A stretch of DNA of 25,208 nucleotides from an uncultured Porphyromonadaceae bacterium (GCA_900546835.1 UREH01000013.1:1-25208), one strand, 5' to 3'; counted from the stretch's first letter, positions 10,659 through 19,134 are shown. Numbers and translations are program-made. Notes: generated from the sequence alone by a model not told the origin.

Positions 10659-11276
10659 TTATGCCTGCGTGTCGTCGACAGGATGAGCCTTAAGGAATTC
10701 CTCGCGGCTTTCCTTGCGGTTGACGCCTCCGAAGAAACGCTCCACCTTCATTTTACGCGAGAGCTGCATGATGCTGTAAATCATGGCTTCGGGGCGCGGA
10801 GGACATCCGGGGCAATATACGTCGACAGGAACGATATCCTCGATGCCGCGTGCAACATGATACGACTTACGGAAGGGACCGCCGGAAATAGCGCAACTAC
10901 CGCATGCAATCACATATTTAGGCTCGGCAAGCTGGTCGTAGAGACGACGCAACACGGGTGCCATGCGGTTCACAATCGTACCGGCCACCATGATGAAGTC
11001 AGCCTGACGGGGCGACGAACGGGCGACTTCCCATCCGAAGCGGGCCATATCGAAGCGGGCGGCGCCAAGCGAAACGAATTCTATGCCGCAGCAGCTTGTA
11101 GCGAAGGTCAGGGGCCAGATGGAGTTGCTACGACCCCAGTTTATCAGTTTGTCGAGCGAGCCGACGAGAACATTTGCACCGCTGTCGCGGAGTTCCTGCA
11201 CGAGCTTTTCGATATACTCATTGTCTTTCCACGCCTCGTAGGGCATACCCTGCGCGGTTATCTCCTTCATTTCCAT
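10659..11276 (-). CDS. nuoB: NADH-quinone oxidoreductase subunit B (NuoB)
   Basis: NuoB carries cluster N2, the last [4Fe-4S] centre before quinone. The 205-residue protein shows the expected ligands: tandem cysteines in FATSCCGIEFV, the Cys in CGSCAISGGPF, and the Cys in VYCPGCPPRPEAM. Two start codons are possible. The ATG at 11276 overlaps nuoA by 10 bases. The ATG at 11270 (MKEITAQGMPYEAW) makes a classic ATGA overlap with the nuoA stop. Both imply translational coupling to nuoA. The C-terminal tail (FFGGVNRKESREEFLKAHPV) is polar and does not change the assignment. Confidence 0.97.
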   Translation of the reverse strand: MEMKEITAQGMPYEAWKDNEYIEKLVQELRDSGANVLVGSLDKLINWGRSNSIWPLTFATSCCGIEFVSLGAARFDMARFGWEVARSSPRQADFIMVAGTIVNRMAPVLRRLYDQLAEPKYVIACGSCAISGGPFRKSYHVARGIEDIVPVDVYCPGCPPRPEAMIYSIMQLSRKMKVERFFGGVNRKESREEFLKAHPVDDTQA

Positions 11277-11662
11277 TCAAGTGCTCCTTTCCGCCAGGCG
11301 TATACAAGGCCCAGCACTAAGATTGCGAAAAAAACAGCGACGGCTGCCACTCCGGCGCCACCGAGGGCGCGCAGGCAGACAGCCCACGGATAGAGGAAAA
11401 CGGTTTCCACATCAAACATCAAAAAGAGGATGGCGAAGAGATAGTAACCGACATGGAAGCGGGTCATGCTGACGCCGCGGGTCGGAATACCGCACTCATA
11501 TGCCTCCCCTTTCTGCGGGTTGAACGATCGAGGTGAAATCAGCCCTGCCAGCCACATGGCCAATGCAACAAGGGCCGCTCCGGTAAGCAGCGCCACAATT
11601 GCGAACACTGCGGGTTCAATTCCGAAAATACCTAATGATATCATATTAATTTGAGTTTTCAT
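11267..11662 (-). CDS. nuoA: NADH-quinone oxidoreductase subunit A (NuoA)
   Basis: NuoA is a small membrane subunit at the arm junction with three helices. From the ATG at 11662 it is 131 residues: helix 1 is VFAIVALLTGAALVALAMWL, a loop contains GEAYECGIP, helix 2 carries FDVETVFLYPWA with the conserved acidic residues, and helix 3 is GVAAVAVFFAILVLGLVYAW. The frame is open further up to 11722, but those 20 residues (MRIPSTWSCADSV...) are polar and unlike the family, so I start at 11662; an ATG at 11644 is also possible. It is the first gene of the respiratory array, and its stop overlaps the nuoB start. Confidence 0.93.
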   Translation of the reverse strand: MKTQINMISLGIFGIEPAVFAIVALLTGAALVALAMWLAGLISPRSFNPQKGEAYECGIPTRGVSMTRFHVGYYLFAILFLMFDVETVFLYPWAVCLRALGGAGVAAVAVFFAILVLGLVYAWRKGALEWK

Positions 11663-11867
11663 TGGTTTCACCGTTCCGACGGATACGGAATCAGCACAAC
11701 TCCACGTGGAGGGGATTCTCACAAGGAAGAATCAGCCTTTCGCGGAGTGGAGAAAGAGGCGCCAACGGCATAAGGTAGTTTCCAACTGGGCGGTACCGCC
11801 GCTCTGCCCTATCGCGTGATTTCTGACGCGAATCCTGACGAATGGCGCTTTCCGCACAATTTCGTCG
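11663..11867 (-). promoter_or_regulatory. Long untranslated leader of the nuo-atp array
   Basis: About 200 bases lie between the predicted transcription start (near 11864) and the nuoA ATG. They contain small dyads: GGCGGTACCGCC at 11790-11801, GATTCT/AGAATC at about 11714-11733, and a CTCCACGTGGAG palindrome at about 11700-11711. I do not recognise a known riboswitch class. I see no convincing small gene in it. Confidence 0.4.
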
Positions 11868-11875
11868 CAAAGATA
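11868..11875 (-). promoter_or_regulatory. Bacteroidetes-type -7 box upstream of nuoA
   Basis: On the minus strand the bases read TATCTTTG, an exact match to the TAnnTTTG -7 element used by the Bacteroidetes primary sigma factor. It predicts a start near 11864. No good TTTG -33 element lies 19-21 bases upstream. Instead a perfect dyad, TTTAA-CGA-TTAAA (11902-11914), is centred near -43. It is the only such box between the terminator at 12039-12094 and nuoA, so it probably drives the nuo genes and perhaps the whole array. Confidence 0.65.
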
Positions 11876-12038
11876 AGATTTATTTTTCAATTCTAAGCCC
11901 TTTTAACGATTAAATTGCCTCCCGACTTTTCAACACTTTCCATCCGGGACAATTAAAAAGGGATTAGAACAGTAGCCTGACGGACGGGTAACACAATATA
12001 CCTATGGCCCCGTTCAGAGGCGAACTCCCACACAATCT

Positions 12039-12094
12039 AAAAAAACGCACCACAGGCTCCGCAGCATATGGAAATCCATATCTTCGGAGCCTGT
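12039..12094 (-). terminator. Intrinsic terminator after the second ompH gene
   Basis: ACAGGCTCCG (12052-12061) and CGGAGCCTGT (12085-12094) form a perfect 10-base stem. A second stem inside it is formed by ATATGG and CCATAT. On the minus-strand transcript the stem is followed after six bases by seven T residues (12039-12045). It lies 45 bases after the ompH stop and ends the envelope unit before the nuo promoter. The bases between it and the -7 box (11876-12038) show no gene. Confidence 0.8.
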
Positions 12095-12139
12095 AAGGGT
12101 TACAGTTTATATGTATGTGATATACGAATAGTGCGAAGG

Positions 12140-12649
12140 TTAATCCTTGACGCCAAGCTTGGTTTTCACAAGGGCGGTGACGTCCTGAACGTCGGCTGCC
12201 ACATAGGCGGGAACGCCCTCAGGGAAAATCATTGTGAAACCGTTCTCATTGCCTACGGTCTTGATAGCGTTCATGACCTTTTCCTGAATAGGCTGCATAA
12301 GCTGCGCCTGCTGACGCTGAAGATCCTGCTGGGCCGTCTGAGCAAACTGTTGGGCTTTCTTATCGAGGTCCTGCACTTCCTGCATGCGGCGCTCCTTGAT
12401 GCTTTCCAGAGTTGTTGCATCCTTGTCGAGTTCCTGCAGTTCGGCGAACTTTTTCTGCATTTCTTCCTGAATTTTGGCATATTCGGCCTCGTAGGTCTTG
12501 GAGGCTTCGTTGATCTTGGTCTGTGCTTCCTGGAACTCGGCCATCTTCGGGATGATGCTTTCCACGTCGACGATACCGAACTTGGGGGCCTGGGCCCAGA
12601 CGCATGCGGGGAGCGCTACGGCGAGCGCCAAAAGGAATTTTTTAATCAT
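12140..12649 (-). CDS. OmpH/Skp-family periplasmic chaperone (second copy)
   Basis: Skp-like proteins bind unfolded outer-membrane proteins in the periplasm and deliver them to BamA. The 169-residue protein starts with a signal peptide (MIKKFLLALAVALPACVWAQ, cleavage probably after CVWA). A short beta strand follows (KFGIVDVESIIPKM), then long charged helices (EFQEAQTKINEASKTYEAEY and onwards to QQDLQRQQAQLMQPIQEKVM), the tentacle coiled coil. The end returns to beta strands (GFTMIFPEGVPAYVAADVQD). The beta-helix-beta layout is that of OmpH. It is the last gene of the bamA unit, 80 bases after its paralogue, and is followed by a strong terminator. Confidence 0.9.
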   Translation of the reverse strand: MIKKFLLALAVALPACVWAQAPKFGIVDVESIIPKMAEFQEAQTKINEASKTYEAEYAKIQEEMQKKFAELQELDKDATTLESIKERRMQEVQDLDKKAQQFAQTAQQDLQRQQAQLMQPIQEKVMNAIKTVGNENGFTMIFPEGVPAYVAADVQDVTALVKTKLGVKD

Positions 12650-12729
12650 TGTGATTAGCTGTATGGATTTTATTTTTATTGATTCCGGATTTTAGGACCT
12701 CGACACTCTGCCTAAGCAAAAGAGAGCAA

Positions 12730-13245
12730 TCAGTTGGCGTAGCCGAGTTTGGAGAGCACCTCGTTGCTGACGTCGATTCGAGGAGATGCGTAAATTATGT
12801 TGGCCGACGACGCACGGTCGAAAATCGTCTGGTAGCCGCGCTCCTCCGAAAGCTTCTTCACAGCGTTGTAGATTTCGTCCTGAATAGGTTTCATGAGGGT
12901 CTGGCGCTTCTGATAAAGCTGCCCCTCGGGGCCGAAATATTTATAGCGTAACTCTGCGGCGCTGTTTTCCTTGGCTACAATTTCCTCCTCGCGTTTTTTT
13001 ATCTGCTCGGCTGTAAGGAAAACCTTGTCGGCCACATACTGCTTGTACATCTCGTCGGCCTCCTTGCTGACAGCCTCGACTTCTTTCTGCCAACGCTGCG
13101 AAAGCTGGTTGAGCTGTTCGTTGGCCATCTCATACTGCGGTACGTTCTTAAGAATGTACTCCATATCTATGAGAGCAAACTTCTGAGCGCTGGAAACGAA
13201 AGCGATTCCGGCAAAAAGAACCAAGGAGAGCAATATCTTTTTCAT
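12730..13245 (-). CDS. OmpH/Skp-family periplasmic chaperone (first copy)
   Basis: This 171-residue protein has a signal peptide (MKKILLSLVLFAGIAFVSSA), the OmpH opening strand QKFALIDMEYILKNVPQYEM, a long charged coiled-coil region (about residues 40-135) and a short C-terminal beta segment (YQTIFDRASSANIIYASPRI). Its helices begin and end with the same phrases as the second copy (for example LMKPIQDEIYNAVKK against LMQPIQEKVMNAIK), so the two genes are paralogues, probably from a tandem duplication. It lies 123 bases after bamA. Two different Skp-like subunits may form separate or mixed trimers; that is inference. Confidence 0.9.
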   Translation of the reverse strand: MKKILLSLVLFAGIAFVSSAQKFALIDMEYILKNVPQYEMANEQLNQLSQRWQKEVEAVSKEADEMYKQYVADKVFLTAEQIKKREEEIVAKENSAAELRYKYFGPEGQLYQKRQTLMKPIQDEIYNAVKKLSEERGYQTIFDRASSANIIYASPRIDVSNEVLSKLGYAN

Positions 13246-13368
13246 ATTCTTGATTTCCGGTATTATAGGATTATACTAATTTGTCAAATCTCAGCCTGCG
13301 GCTATATAATTAAAGACGTTTGAACGGCGAAAAGGTTTAACAAAAGAGCTTTACGTGATGCAAACCGA

Positions 13369-15993
13369 TCAGAACTCCTGACCGAGAATAAAGTGGAAGT
13401 GAGAGCCGCCCTTGGTTCCGAACACTTTGTCGAAGCCGTAGGCCCAGTCGATACCCATCATCCCGACCATGGGGAGGAAGATGCGGACGCCCGCACCGGC
13501 GCTTCGTTTGAGATCGAACGGCGAGAAATCTTTCACGGCCGTCCAGGCGTTACCTCCTTCAGCAAACACGAGACCATAGATTGTGGTCGACGGCTGGAGC
13601 ATGAAGGGGAAGTGGAGCTCCAGGCCGAAACGGGTGTAGGCGTAGCCTTCACGTCCCCACGGGGTGAGCGAACCGTTTTCATAACCGCGCAGGGCGATGG
13701 TCTCTGTGGCGTATGTATAGGAACCGCTCATGCCGTCGCCGCCCACGTAGAAGGTCTCGAAGGGCGATTTCAGCCATTTGTTGTAGCTGCCGAGCAGCCC
13801 GATATCGGCGCGGGTCATGAGCACGAGAGTCCATTTGCCGTCGGGATCGGTGAGCGGAGTATAGGTGCGCGACTTGAATTTGAGTTTCCAGTATTCAATC
13901 CACTTATACAACTCCTTCTTCGATGCGGTGGTATTCTCATTATAGAGTTTCTCCCAGTCCTTCTTGCCGCCGAAAAGCGAGGCGGGAGGCGTAAAGGAGA
14001 AGTTGAGCGAAATCTGCGAACCGCGTCGGGTGTAGAGCGGATTGTCGATGGAGTTGCGTGCGAGGGTAAGACCAAGCACGAGAGCGTTCGACGTACCGTT
14101 GTTCATATAATAGAGGTATTCCCAGTTCTTCAGATAATAGAAGTTGTAGGATAGCTCTGTTGTGAGGGTAAAGAAATCATCGGGCCAGTTGAGGCGCTTA
14201 CCGAAACCGACGGTAACACCGGCCATCTGGAGCACCTTGTTGGGGTCGTAGGCGTTCTGGATGGAGTTGGTGTAGTAGTCGTTGTAGCTCGAGCCGTAGC
14301 CATATCCATATCCGTAGCCGCCGTAAAGGTAAGGGTTAGACCAGTTGGAGTTATAATATGAGGAGTTCACACCCGTCTGACGGCTGTAGTAAGCCGATAC
14401 CTGAAGCGAATTGGGGCGCTTCCCTCCGAACCACGGGTCGAGGAACGATACGGAATACATCTGGTAATACCGGGCGTTGGTCTGGGCACTGATGGTGAAG
14501 GTCTGGCCTTCGCCCTGGGGGATAAAGCCCTTGTATGAGCTCGGATTGAAGAGATTCTTCATCGAGAAGTTTGTAAACTTGAGCGCCACCTTGCCGATGA
14601 TACCTGTCTGGCCCCAGCCGAGCGAGAACTCAATCTGGTCGTTGGCCTTCGAGGTAAGGTTGAAGATTACATCGACCGTTCCGTTTTCTTCGTTGGGCTC
14701 CACGCGCGGGTCCATGTTCTCAGGGTCGAAATGGCCGGTCTGGGCGATTTCGCGCGCCGAACGGATAAGGTCGCTCTTGCTGAAGAGTTCTCCAGGCTTT
14801 ACGCGGAGCTCACGGCGGACCACCTTTTCATACAGACGGTCGTTGCCGTTGATGACGACGCGGTTTACGCGAGCCTGCGGACCTTCGAACATGCGCAGTT
14901 CGAGGTCGATACTGTCGTTGTGCACATTTTTCTCAATGGGCACCAACTGATAGAAAAGGTATCCCTGGTCCATATAGGCATTCGACACGGCGTCGTCGTC
15001 GGTGGTGAGACGTTTCTCCAGTTCCTTCTGATTGTAAACGTCGCCGGGTTTCATTCCCAGGAAATAGTTGAGCTGGTCGGTATTGTATATGGTGTTGCCG
15101 ACCCATGTAATATCACTAATGTAATATTTATGACCTTCTTCAAGGTTGATGTAAACGTCGACCTTCTTGTCGTCGTATGGCACGACGCTGTCGCTGAGAA
15201 TCTTTGCATCGCGATAGCCGAGTTCATTGTATTTCTCAAGGATACGGTTGAGGTCATCCTGATAATCAGACTCAACGAACTTCTTCTGGCTGAACAGTTT
15301 GAGAAGGTTGCCGCTCTCATTGGTCTTTTTGATCACGCGCTTCAGCTTGCGGTCGGACAGCACCTCGTTGCCGGTGATATAGATTTTGTGGACCTTCACT
15401 TTTGCATGCTTGTCGACATCGATGTTCACAATCATCTCGTTTTTGTTCGAGAGGTCTTCCTGAAGGGAAATCCTGACGTCGGCCTTGCCGAAACCTTTTT
15501 CATCGAAATATTTCTTGACAATCATTTCGGCACGGTTCACGATATTCTGCGTAATCTGATTGCCCTTCATGAGGTTAAGGCGTTTCTGCAGGTCTTCGCG
15601 CTCACCTTTCTTCATTCCGGTGTAGACTACTTCGGAAATACGCGGCTGAGTGCGCAGATTGAGCAGAAGCCAAACCTTGTTGCCGGCGATTTTCTCAACG
15701 ACAAGCTGAGCCTGAGCAAAGAGGCCCTGACGCATCAGGCGTTTCACGGCAGTTGTCACGTCGTTGCCAGGAATCTCGATCTTGTCGCCCTTCTTGAGCC
15801 CTGAATAGCCGATTACGATGTAGTCCTCATAATTGTCGGCACCCTGCACACGTATGTCGGCAATCTCGTATTCAGCAGGCAGCCCGGAATATACGATGGG
15901 AGGATTGTATATTGTGTCGACCCTCTCCTGAGCGCGGGAGGCTCCGGAGATTCCGAGAAGCGCAATCAATGCAAGAATTAGATTATATCGCAT
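13369..15993 (-). CDS. bamA: Outer-membrane protein assembly factor BamA
   Basis: BamA is the Omp85 barrel that inserts beta-barrel proteins into the outer membrane. The 874-residue protein has a signal peptide (MRYNLILALIALLGISGASR). A periplasmic region to about residue 440 follows, with repeated POTRA-like units (for example KLKRVIKKTNESGNLLKLFS, then GHKYYISDITWVGNTIYNTD). The C-terminal barrel carries TIALRGYENGSLTPWG, the RGY form of the Omp85 loop-6 RGF motif. The last residue is Phe (FHFILGQEF), as expected of a barrel end signal. A Tyr-Gly repeat lies at about residues 556-566. Upstream is uppS (87 bases) and downstream the two OmpH genes. Confidence 0.96.
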   Translation of the reverse strand: MRYNLILALIALLGISGASRAQERVDTIYNPPIVYSGLPAEYEIADIRVQGADNYEDYIVIGYSGLKKGDKIEIPGNDVTTAVKRLMRQGLFAQAQLVVEKIAGNKVWLLLNLRTQPRISEVVYTGMKKGEREDLQKRLNLMKGNQITQNIVNRAEMIVKKYFDEKGFGKADVRISLQEDLSNKNEMIVNIDVDKHAKVKVHKIYITGNEVLSDRKLKRVIKKTNESGNLLKLFSQKKFVESDYQDDLNRILEKYNELGYRDAKILSDSVVPYDDKKVDVYINLEEGHKYYISDITWVGNTIYNTDQLNYFLGMKPGDVYNQKELEKRLTTDDDAVSNAYMDQGYLFYQLVPIEKNVHNDSIDLELRMFEGPQARVNRVVINGNDRLYEKVVRRELRVKPGELFSKSDLIRSAREIAQTGHFDPENMDPRVEPNEENGTVDVIFNLTSKANDQIEFSLGWGQTGIIGKVALKFTNFSMKNLFNPSSYKGFIPQGEGQTFTISAQTNARYYQMYSVSFLDPWFGGKRPNSLQVSAYYSRQTGVNSSYYNSNWSNPYLYGGYGYGYGYGSSYNDYYTNSIQNAYDPNKVLQMAGVTVGFGKRLNWPDDFFTLTTELSYNFYYLKNWEYLYYMNNGTSNALVLGLTLARNSIDNPLYTRRGSQISLNFSFTPPASLFGGKKDWEKLYNENTTASKKELYKWIEYWKLKFKSRTYTPLTDPDGKWTLVLMTRADIGLLGSYNKWLKSPFETFYVGGDGMSGSYTYATETIALRGYENGSLTPWGREGYAYTRFGLELHFPFMLQPSTTIYGLVFAEGGNAWTAVKDFSPFDLKRSAGAGVRIFLPMVGMMGIDWAYGFDKVFGTKGGSHFHFILGQEF
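14292..14325 (-). repeat. Short Tyr-Gly coding repeat inside bamA
   Basis: The codons read TAC/TAT alternating with GGC/GGA, giving YGGYGYGYGYG, followed by a Ser/Asn/Tyr-rich stretch. The unit is six bases (GGN TAN), so changes in copy number would keep the frame. Its position in the barrel half, between predicted strands, suggests a surface loop. Confidence 0.7.
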
Positions 15994-16080
15994 AATGTAA
16001 GGAGCGGAGCGAGAGAATATCTTTTTGAGTGGTTTTTGTGATATATTCGTGAAACGTGGAGAGAAGATGGAACCTGACCG

Positions 16081-16836
16081 TCAACTGGACTCACCGGCTA
16101 TCTGGGAGCTTGTCTTGCCGAAGCGTCGCTCGCGCCTCTGAAACTCCGCGATATCTGCCAGGAACTGCTCGGCGCCATAGTCGGGCCAGAATGTCGTTGA
16201 GAAAATCAACTCGGTATAGGCGATCTGCCACAGCAGGAAATTGCTTACGCGCACATCACCTCCGGTACGTATCAGCAGGTCGGGATCGGGAATCGAGGAA
16301 GTGGTGAGATACGAAGAAAATACGGCCTCATCAATCTCCGTCGGAGCAATCCGCCCGGCGGCGGCTTCTGCAGCTATTGTCCGCGCCGCGGCTGCCAGCT
16401 CCCAACGGGCGGAATAACTGAGGGCAAGATTCAGCGTGAGCCCCCGGCACGCGGAAGTTGCGGCAACCGACTCCTGCAACCGGGCAAGCGCCTCGTGGGG
16501 CATACGCTGGATGTCGCCGATAAGATTCAGCCTTACGTCGTTGCGGATAAGGTCGGGCGTCTCGCGCTCAATGGCGATTCCAATCAGATGCATCAGAGCA
16601 TCGACTTCAGCCGTAGGGCGATTCCAGTTTTCGGTCGAGAAAGCGTAGAGTGTGAGATATTTTATCCCGATATTGGAGGCGAGCTCAGTGATTTGCCGCA
16701 CGGTCTTCACACCTTCCACATGGCCGTGGGAACGGTCGAGGCCACGTTGCACGGCCCAACGGCCGTTGCCATCCATAATGATGGCCACATGGGCGGGAAC
16801 ACGTGCGGGATCTATGTGGGCGGTATAGTCGGTCAT
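16081..16836 (-). CDS. uppS: Isoprenyl transferase, undecaprenyl diphosphate synthase
   Basis: UppS makes the C55 carrier lipid for peptidoglycan and surface polysaccharides by adding isopentenyl units in cis to farnesyl diphosphate. The 251-residue length is typical. HVAIIMDGNGRWAVQRG holds the diphosphate-binding Asp (about residue 22) and the Asn-Gly-Arg-Trp motif. YLTLYAFSTENWNRP and LLIRTGGDVRVSNFLLWQIA, then YTELIFSTTFWPDY, are the other conserved family segments. The start is an ATG giving MTDYTAHIDPARVPAHVAII. It lies 33 bases after the barrel gene upstream and 87 bases before bamA. Pairing with bamA and ompH is common in Bacteroidetes. Confidence 0.97.
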   Translation of the reverse strand: MTDYTAHIDPARVPAHVAIIMDGNGRWAVQRGLDRSHGHVEGVKTVRQITELASNIGIKYLTLYAFSTENWNRPTAEVDALMHLIGIAIERETPDLIRNDVRLNLIGDIQRMPHEALARLQESVAATSACRGLTLNLALSYSARWELAAAARTIAAEAAAGRIAPTEIDEAVFSSYLTTSSIPDPDLLIRTGGDVRVSNFLLWQIAYTELIFSTTFWPDYGAEQFLADIAEFQRRERRFGKTSSQIAGESS

Positions 16837-16869
16837 CGTCAGAGGTCTAAATATTCGGGAATAGAGGCG

Positions 16870-17547
16870 TCAGTCCACGTAATGGCACGTGGCACATCGC
16901 TTGCCGAACTCATAGGTGATGGAGATTGCTATATTGGAATACCAGTCGGTATTTTTAAGAAACGAGCTCTTTATGCCATACAGATCCGAAAGCGGTCCGT
17001 CGACATGATCGGAAAACACTTTCGTCATCGTAAATTCCAATCCGAGATTCCAGCGCTCGCGCATCTTATATTTAAGGCCGGCTCCCATGGGGATATTGAA
17101 TCCGGCGTGGTTCTGCCCTTCACAAGTGGCCATTGTAAGGCCTACGCCGAGAGTGAGATAGGGGGTCCAGCGTCGTAGTCGTTTATACGTCTCCCCTATT
17201 CCATAGGGAAAGAAGTTGAACTCGATGCGGCCGCCGAGGTCGTAGACCGTCGACTTGAACGAATACTGGGCCATCGACGGGAGCACATCGTCCATAGTCG
17301 AGGTATCACCGCTGAGACTCAACACATTGAGTTGAGCTCTTACAGCCCACCGCACATCGGGCAGATAGCGGAACGACGCGCCGAATGAAATCCCCGGTTT
17401 GGAGAAAATGCTCGACGATGCATCGCCAAGATAACCGGCCATGCCAATCTGCCCGCCGATGTCAAACCGGTAGGACTCCTCCTGGGCGGATATATGCCCG
17501 GACGAGGAGGCGAAAAGCAGAATAAGCAATGCCAGATATTTTTTCAT
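16870..17547 (-). CDS. Outer-membrane beta-barrel protein, DUF6089-like
   Basis: The 225-residue protein has a signal peptide (MKKYLALLILLFASSSGHIS, cleavage near ISAQ). Alternating-residue strands with Gly and aromatic turns follow (YRFDIGGQIGMAGYLGDASS, then TPYLTLGVGLTMATCEG, NIPMGAGLKYKMRERWNLGL). This is the pattern of small 8-strand barrels, and I believe it belongs to the DUF6089 family seen next to uppS and bamA in Bacteroides. It ends in an unusual polar tail with two cysteines (GKRCATCHYVD). The frame can be opened to a GTG at 17577, but the ATG at 17547 gives a clean signal peptide. The precise function is unknown; an envelope role is inferred from its neighbours. Confidence 0.8.
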   Translation of the reverse strand: MKKYLALLILLFASSSGHISAQEESYRFDIGGQIGMAGYLGDASSSIFSKPGISFGASFRYLPDVRWAVRAQLNVLSLSGDTSTMDDVLPSMAQYSFKSTVYDLGGRIEFNFFPYGIGETYKRLRRWTPYLTLGVGLTMATCEGQNHAGFNIPMGAGLKYKMRERWNLGLEFTMTKVFSDHVDGPLSDLYGIKSSFLKNTDWYSNIAISITYEFGKRCATCHYVD

Positions 17548-17592
17548 ATTACTATCAACAGAGTAGCGGCGTGTCACATCTGAGCACAGCCA

Positions 17593-19134
17593 CTATTGAA
17601 GCGGCTGGAACGTAAAGTGATTTACAACTCCTCGCCATACAACGTTCTGAAGAGCGCCGTCGGCATCCGTACCGCCGAACATATAGAGGAACGGGCAATC
17701 CCACGTGGTGACGGGAGCGACAGCGCGCGAGAGTGGCGCGGCGCCCGGCAGATATATCGACGGAAGCTGAGCCACTGGCATTTCAATCCATCGGCGTCCG
17801 CCGGAACGCGCGGAGTTCCCTTGGCTGAAGAAGCCGTTATAGGCCGTCGTGTAGAATACGAGGATGTCGGCGCCTGAGGTAGCAGGCATGTATTTGGGAA
17901 GCTGGAGATACGAATCACCCTTCTTCCATGTAATGCCCATATCGCGCGAAAGATATACATTGCCGTTGCACTCGCCGTCGGCAAGAGTGCCACCGAATGC
18001 CAGAAGAACATCAGTCTCTTTCAGACGCCACGAAACGGTGTCGGTCTCGCATATTGTGCAGGCGGTCACCGCATATCCCGAAGCGGCTGGCAGACTCTCG
18101 GCAATGCGGGCCCACTGAGTTCCATCGTAGGCCCAGGTCGCGCCGGTAGGAGCGCCGTCGGACTTAAGGCCGCCGAATATCATAATCTGACCATCCTGAG
18201 CCCATTTTGTGCTAAACGATACAGGATCCGAGAATCCGCTGACAGGGAAATCCGCCGGCACAGAGCCGGAAACCGACGCCGGATAGCTTACAAACGTATC
18301 TGCAGAGCCGGAAGCAGCGATGCCGAGCAGCTTACTGCCGAATCCTCCGATAATATTTTTCCAGACGGTTCCGGTGAATGTCCAACTCAGCCCGTCGGCG
18401 CTGGTGAGCAGCGAGCCGTCGGCTGCCAGAATATATAATGCGTCGTCGGTTGCAGAGAATGTCTTAACATCAAGAGCCGACGAGATTGCAAGCCGGGTAG
18501 TCTGCCATGCGTTGGCATACGGATCGGAAGAAACGGCCATGGCATAGCCGGAACCGTCGGTAGTAAGGCAATATGCCTTTTCATTCAGTTTTACGGACTT
18601 CTGCGCCGTGGGGTCGGAAAACACAGTGGGAAGAGATGTTCGTGCCAACTTACTCCAAAACAGGGAATCGGGCACGACCTTATGGACGTTTACCCCCACA
18701 TGGTATTCACGCTGATGCTCACCATCGAGAGATGTGATCAGCACGCGCACCGGCCCTTGGCTGAAATTCAGCTTTGTCGACGGTTCGACCGCAAGGTCTA
18801 TTTCGGCCGTCTCCGTGCCGTCGGCGTTTGGCGAAAAAGCCTTGACTCCACCGCCTGCGGTAGTGAGATTGACGGAAAGAGCGCTCACATCGGTGCCATA
18901 AGGCAGCGAGTCGGCGTTAAAAATAATGGCCGCATTGAGATCGATGGAGAAATATACGGAATCAAGATTATTAAGTACATCCTTATTGGTTTTCAGCGAA
19001 AATGCTGTGATGGCTGTACTGGAATTGTCGGTGGGATCGTTGATTACCGTCGTATCGTCGGAACTGTTGCAAGCCGACAGCATCAAAGATGCTGCGGCCA
19101 CGACGGCAGACGACAGTTTAACAAGATTGCTCAT
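17593..19134 (-). CDS. Large surface or periplasmic lipoprotein, DUF6242-like
   Basis: The 513-residue protein begins with a lipoprotein signal: MSNLVKLSSAVVAAASLMLS followed by AC at the lipobox (LSAC, Cys22), then an acidic and Ser/Thr-rich linker. Residues of about 40-155 look like an Ig-like or Big-type beta domain (ITAFSLKTNKDVLNNLDSVY...). The remainder contains repeated propeller-like blades with W and FGG motifs (MIFGGLKSDGAPTGATWAYD, LLAFGGTLADGECNGNVYLS, YMFGGTDADGALQNVVWRGV), reminiscent of kelch repeats. I think it fits DUF6242, but could not confirm this by search. It is the first gene of the unit leading to uppS and bamA. Confidence 0.82.
   Translation of the reverse strand: MSNLVKLSSAVVAAASLMLSACNSSDDTTVINDPTDNSSTAITAFSLKTNKDVLNNLDSVYFSIDLNAAIIFNADSLPYGTDVSALSVNLTTAGGGVKAFSPNADGTETAEIDLAVEPSTKLNFSQGPVRVLITSLDGEHQREYHVGVNVHKVVPDSLFWSKLARTSLPTVFSDPTAQKSVKLNEKAYCLTTDGSGYAMAVSSDPYANAWQTTRLAISSALDVKTFSATDDALYILAADGSLLTSADGLSWTFTGTVWKNIIGGFGSKLLGIAASGSADTFVSYPASVSGSVPADFPVSGFSDPVSFSTKWAQDGQIMIFGGLKSDGAPTGATWAYDGTQWARIAESLPAASGYAVTACTICETDTVSWRLKETDVLLAFGGTLADGECNGNVYLSRDMGITWKKGDSYLQLPKYMPATSGADILVFYTTAYNGFFSQGNSARSGGRRWIEMPVAQLPSIYLPGAAPLSRAVAPVTTWDCPFLYMFGGTDADGALQNVVWRGVVNHFTFQPLQ

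Noticed and set aside
11663..11722. Upstream start for nuoA adding 20 residues
   Set aside because: The added part is polar and lies in the leader; MKTQINMISLGIF fits NuoA better.
14731..15804. Plus-strand open frame of 357 codons opposite bamA
   Set aside because: Antisense shadow of the POTRA region; its composition (V/D/H rich) is the mirror of the coding strand.
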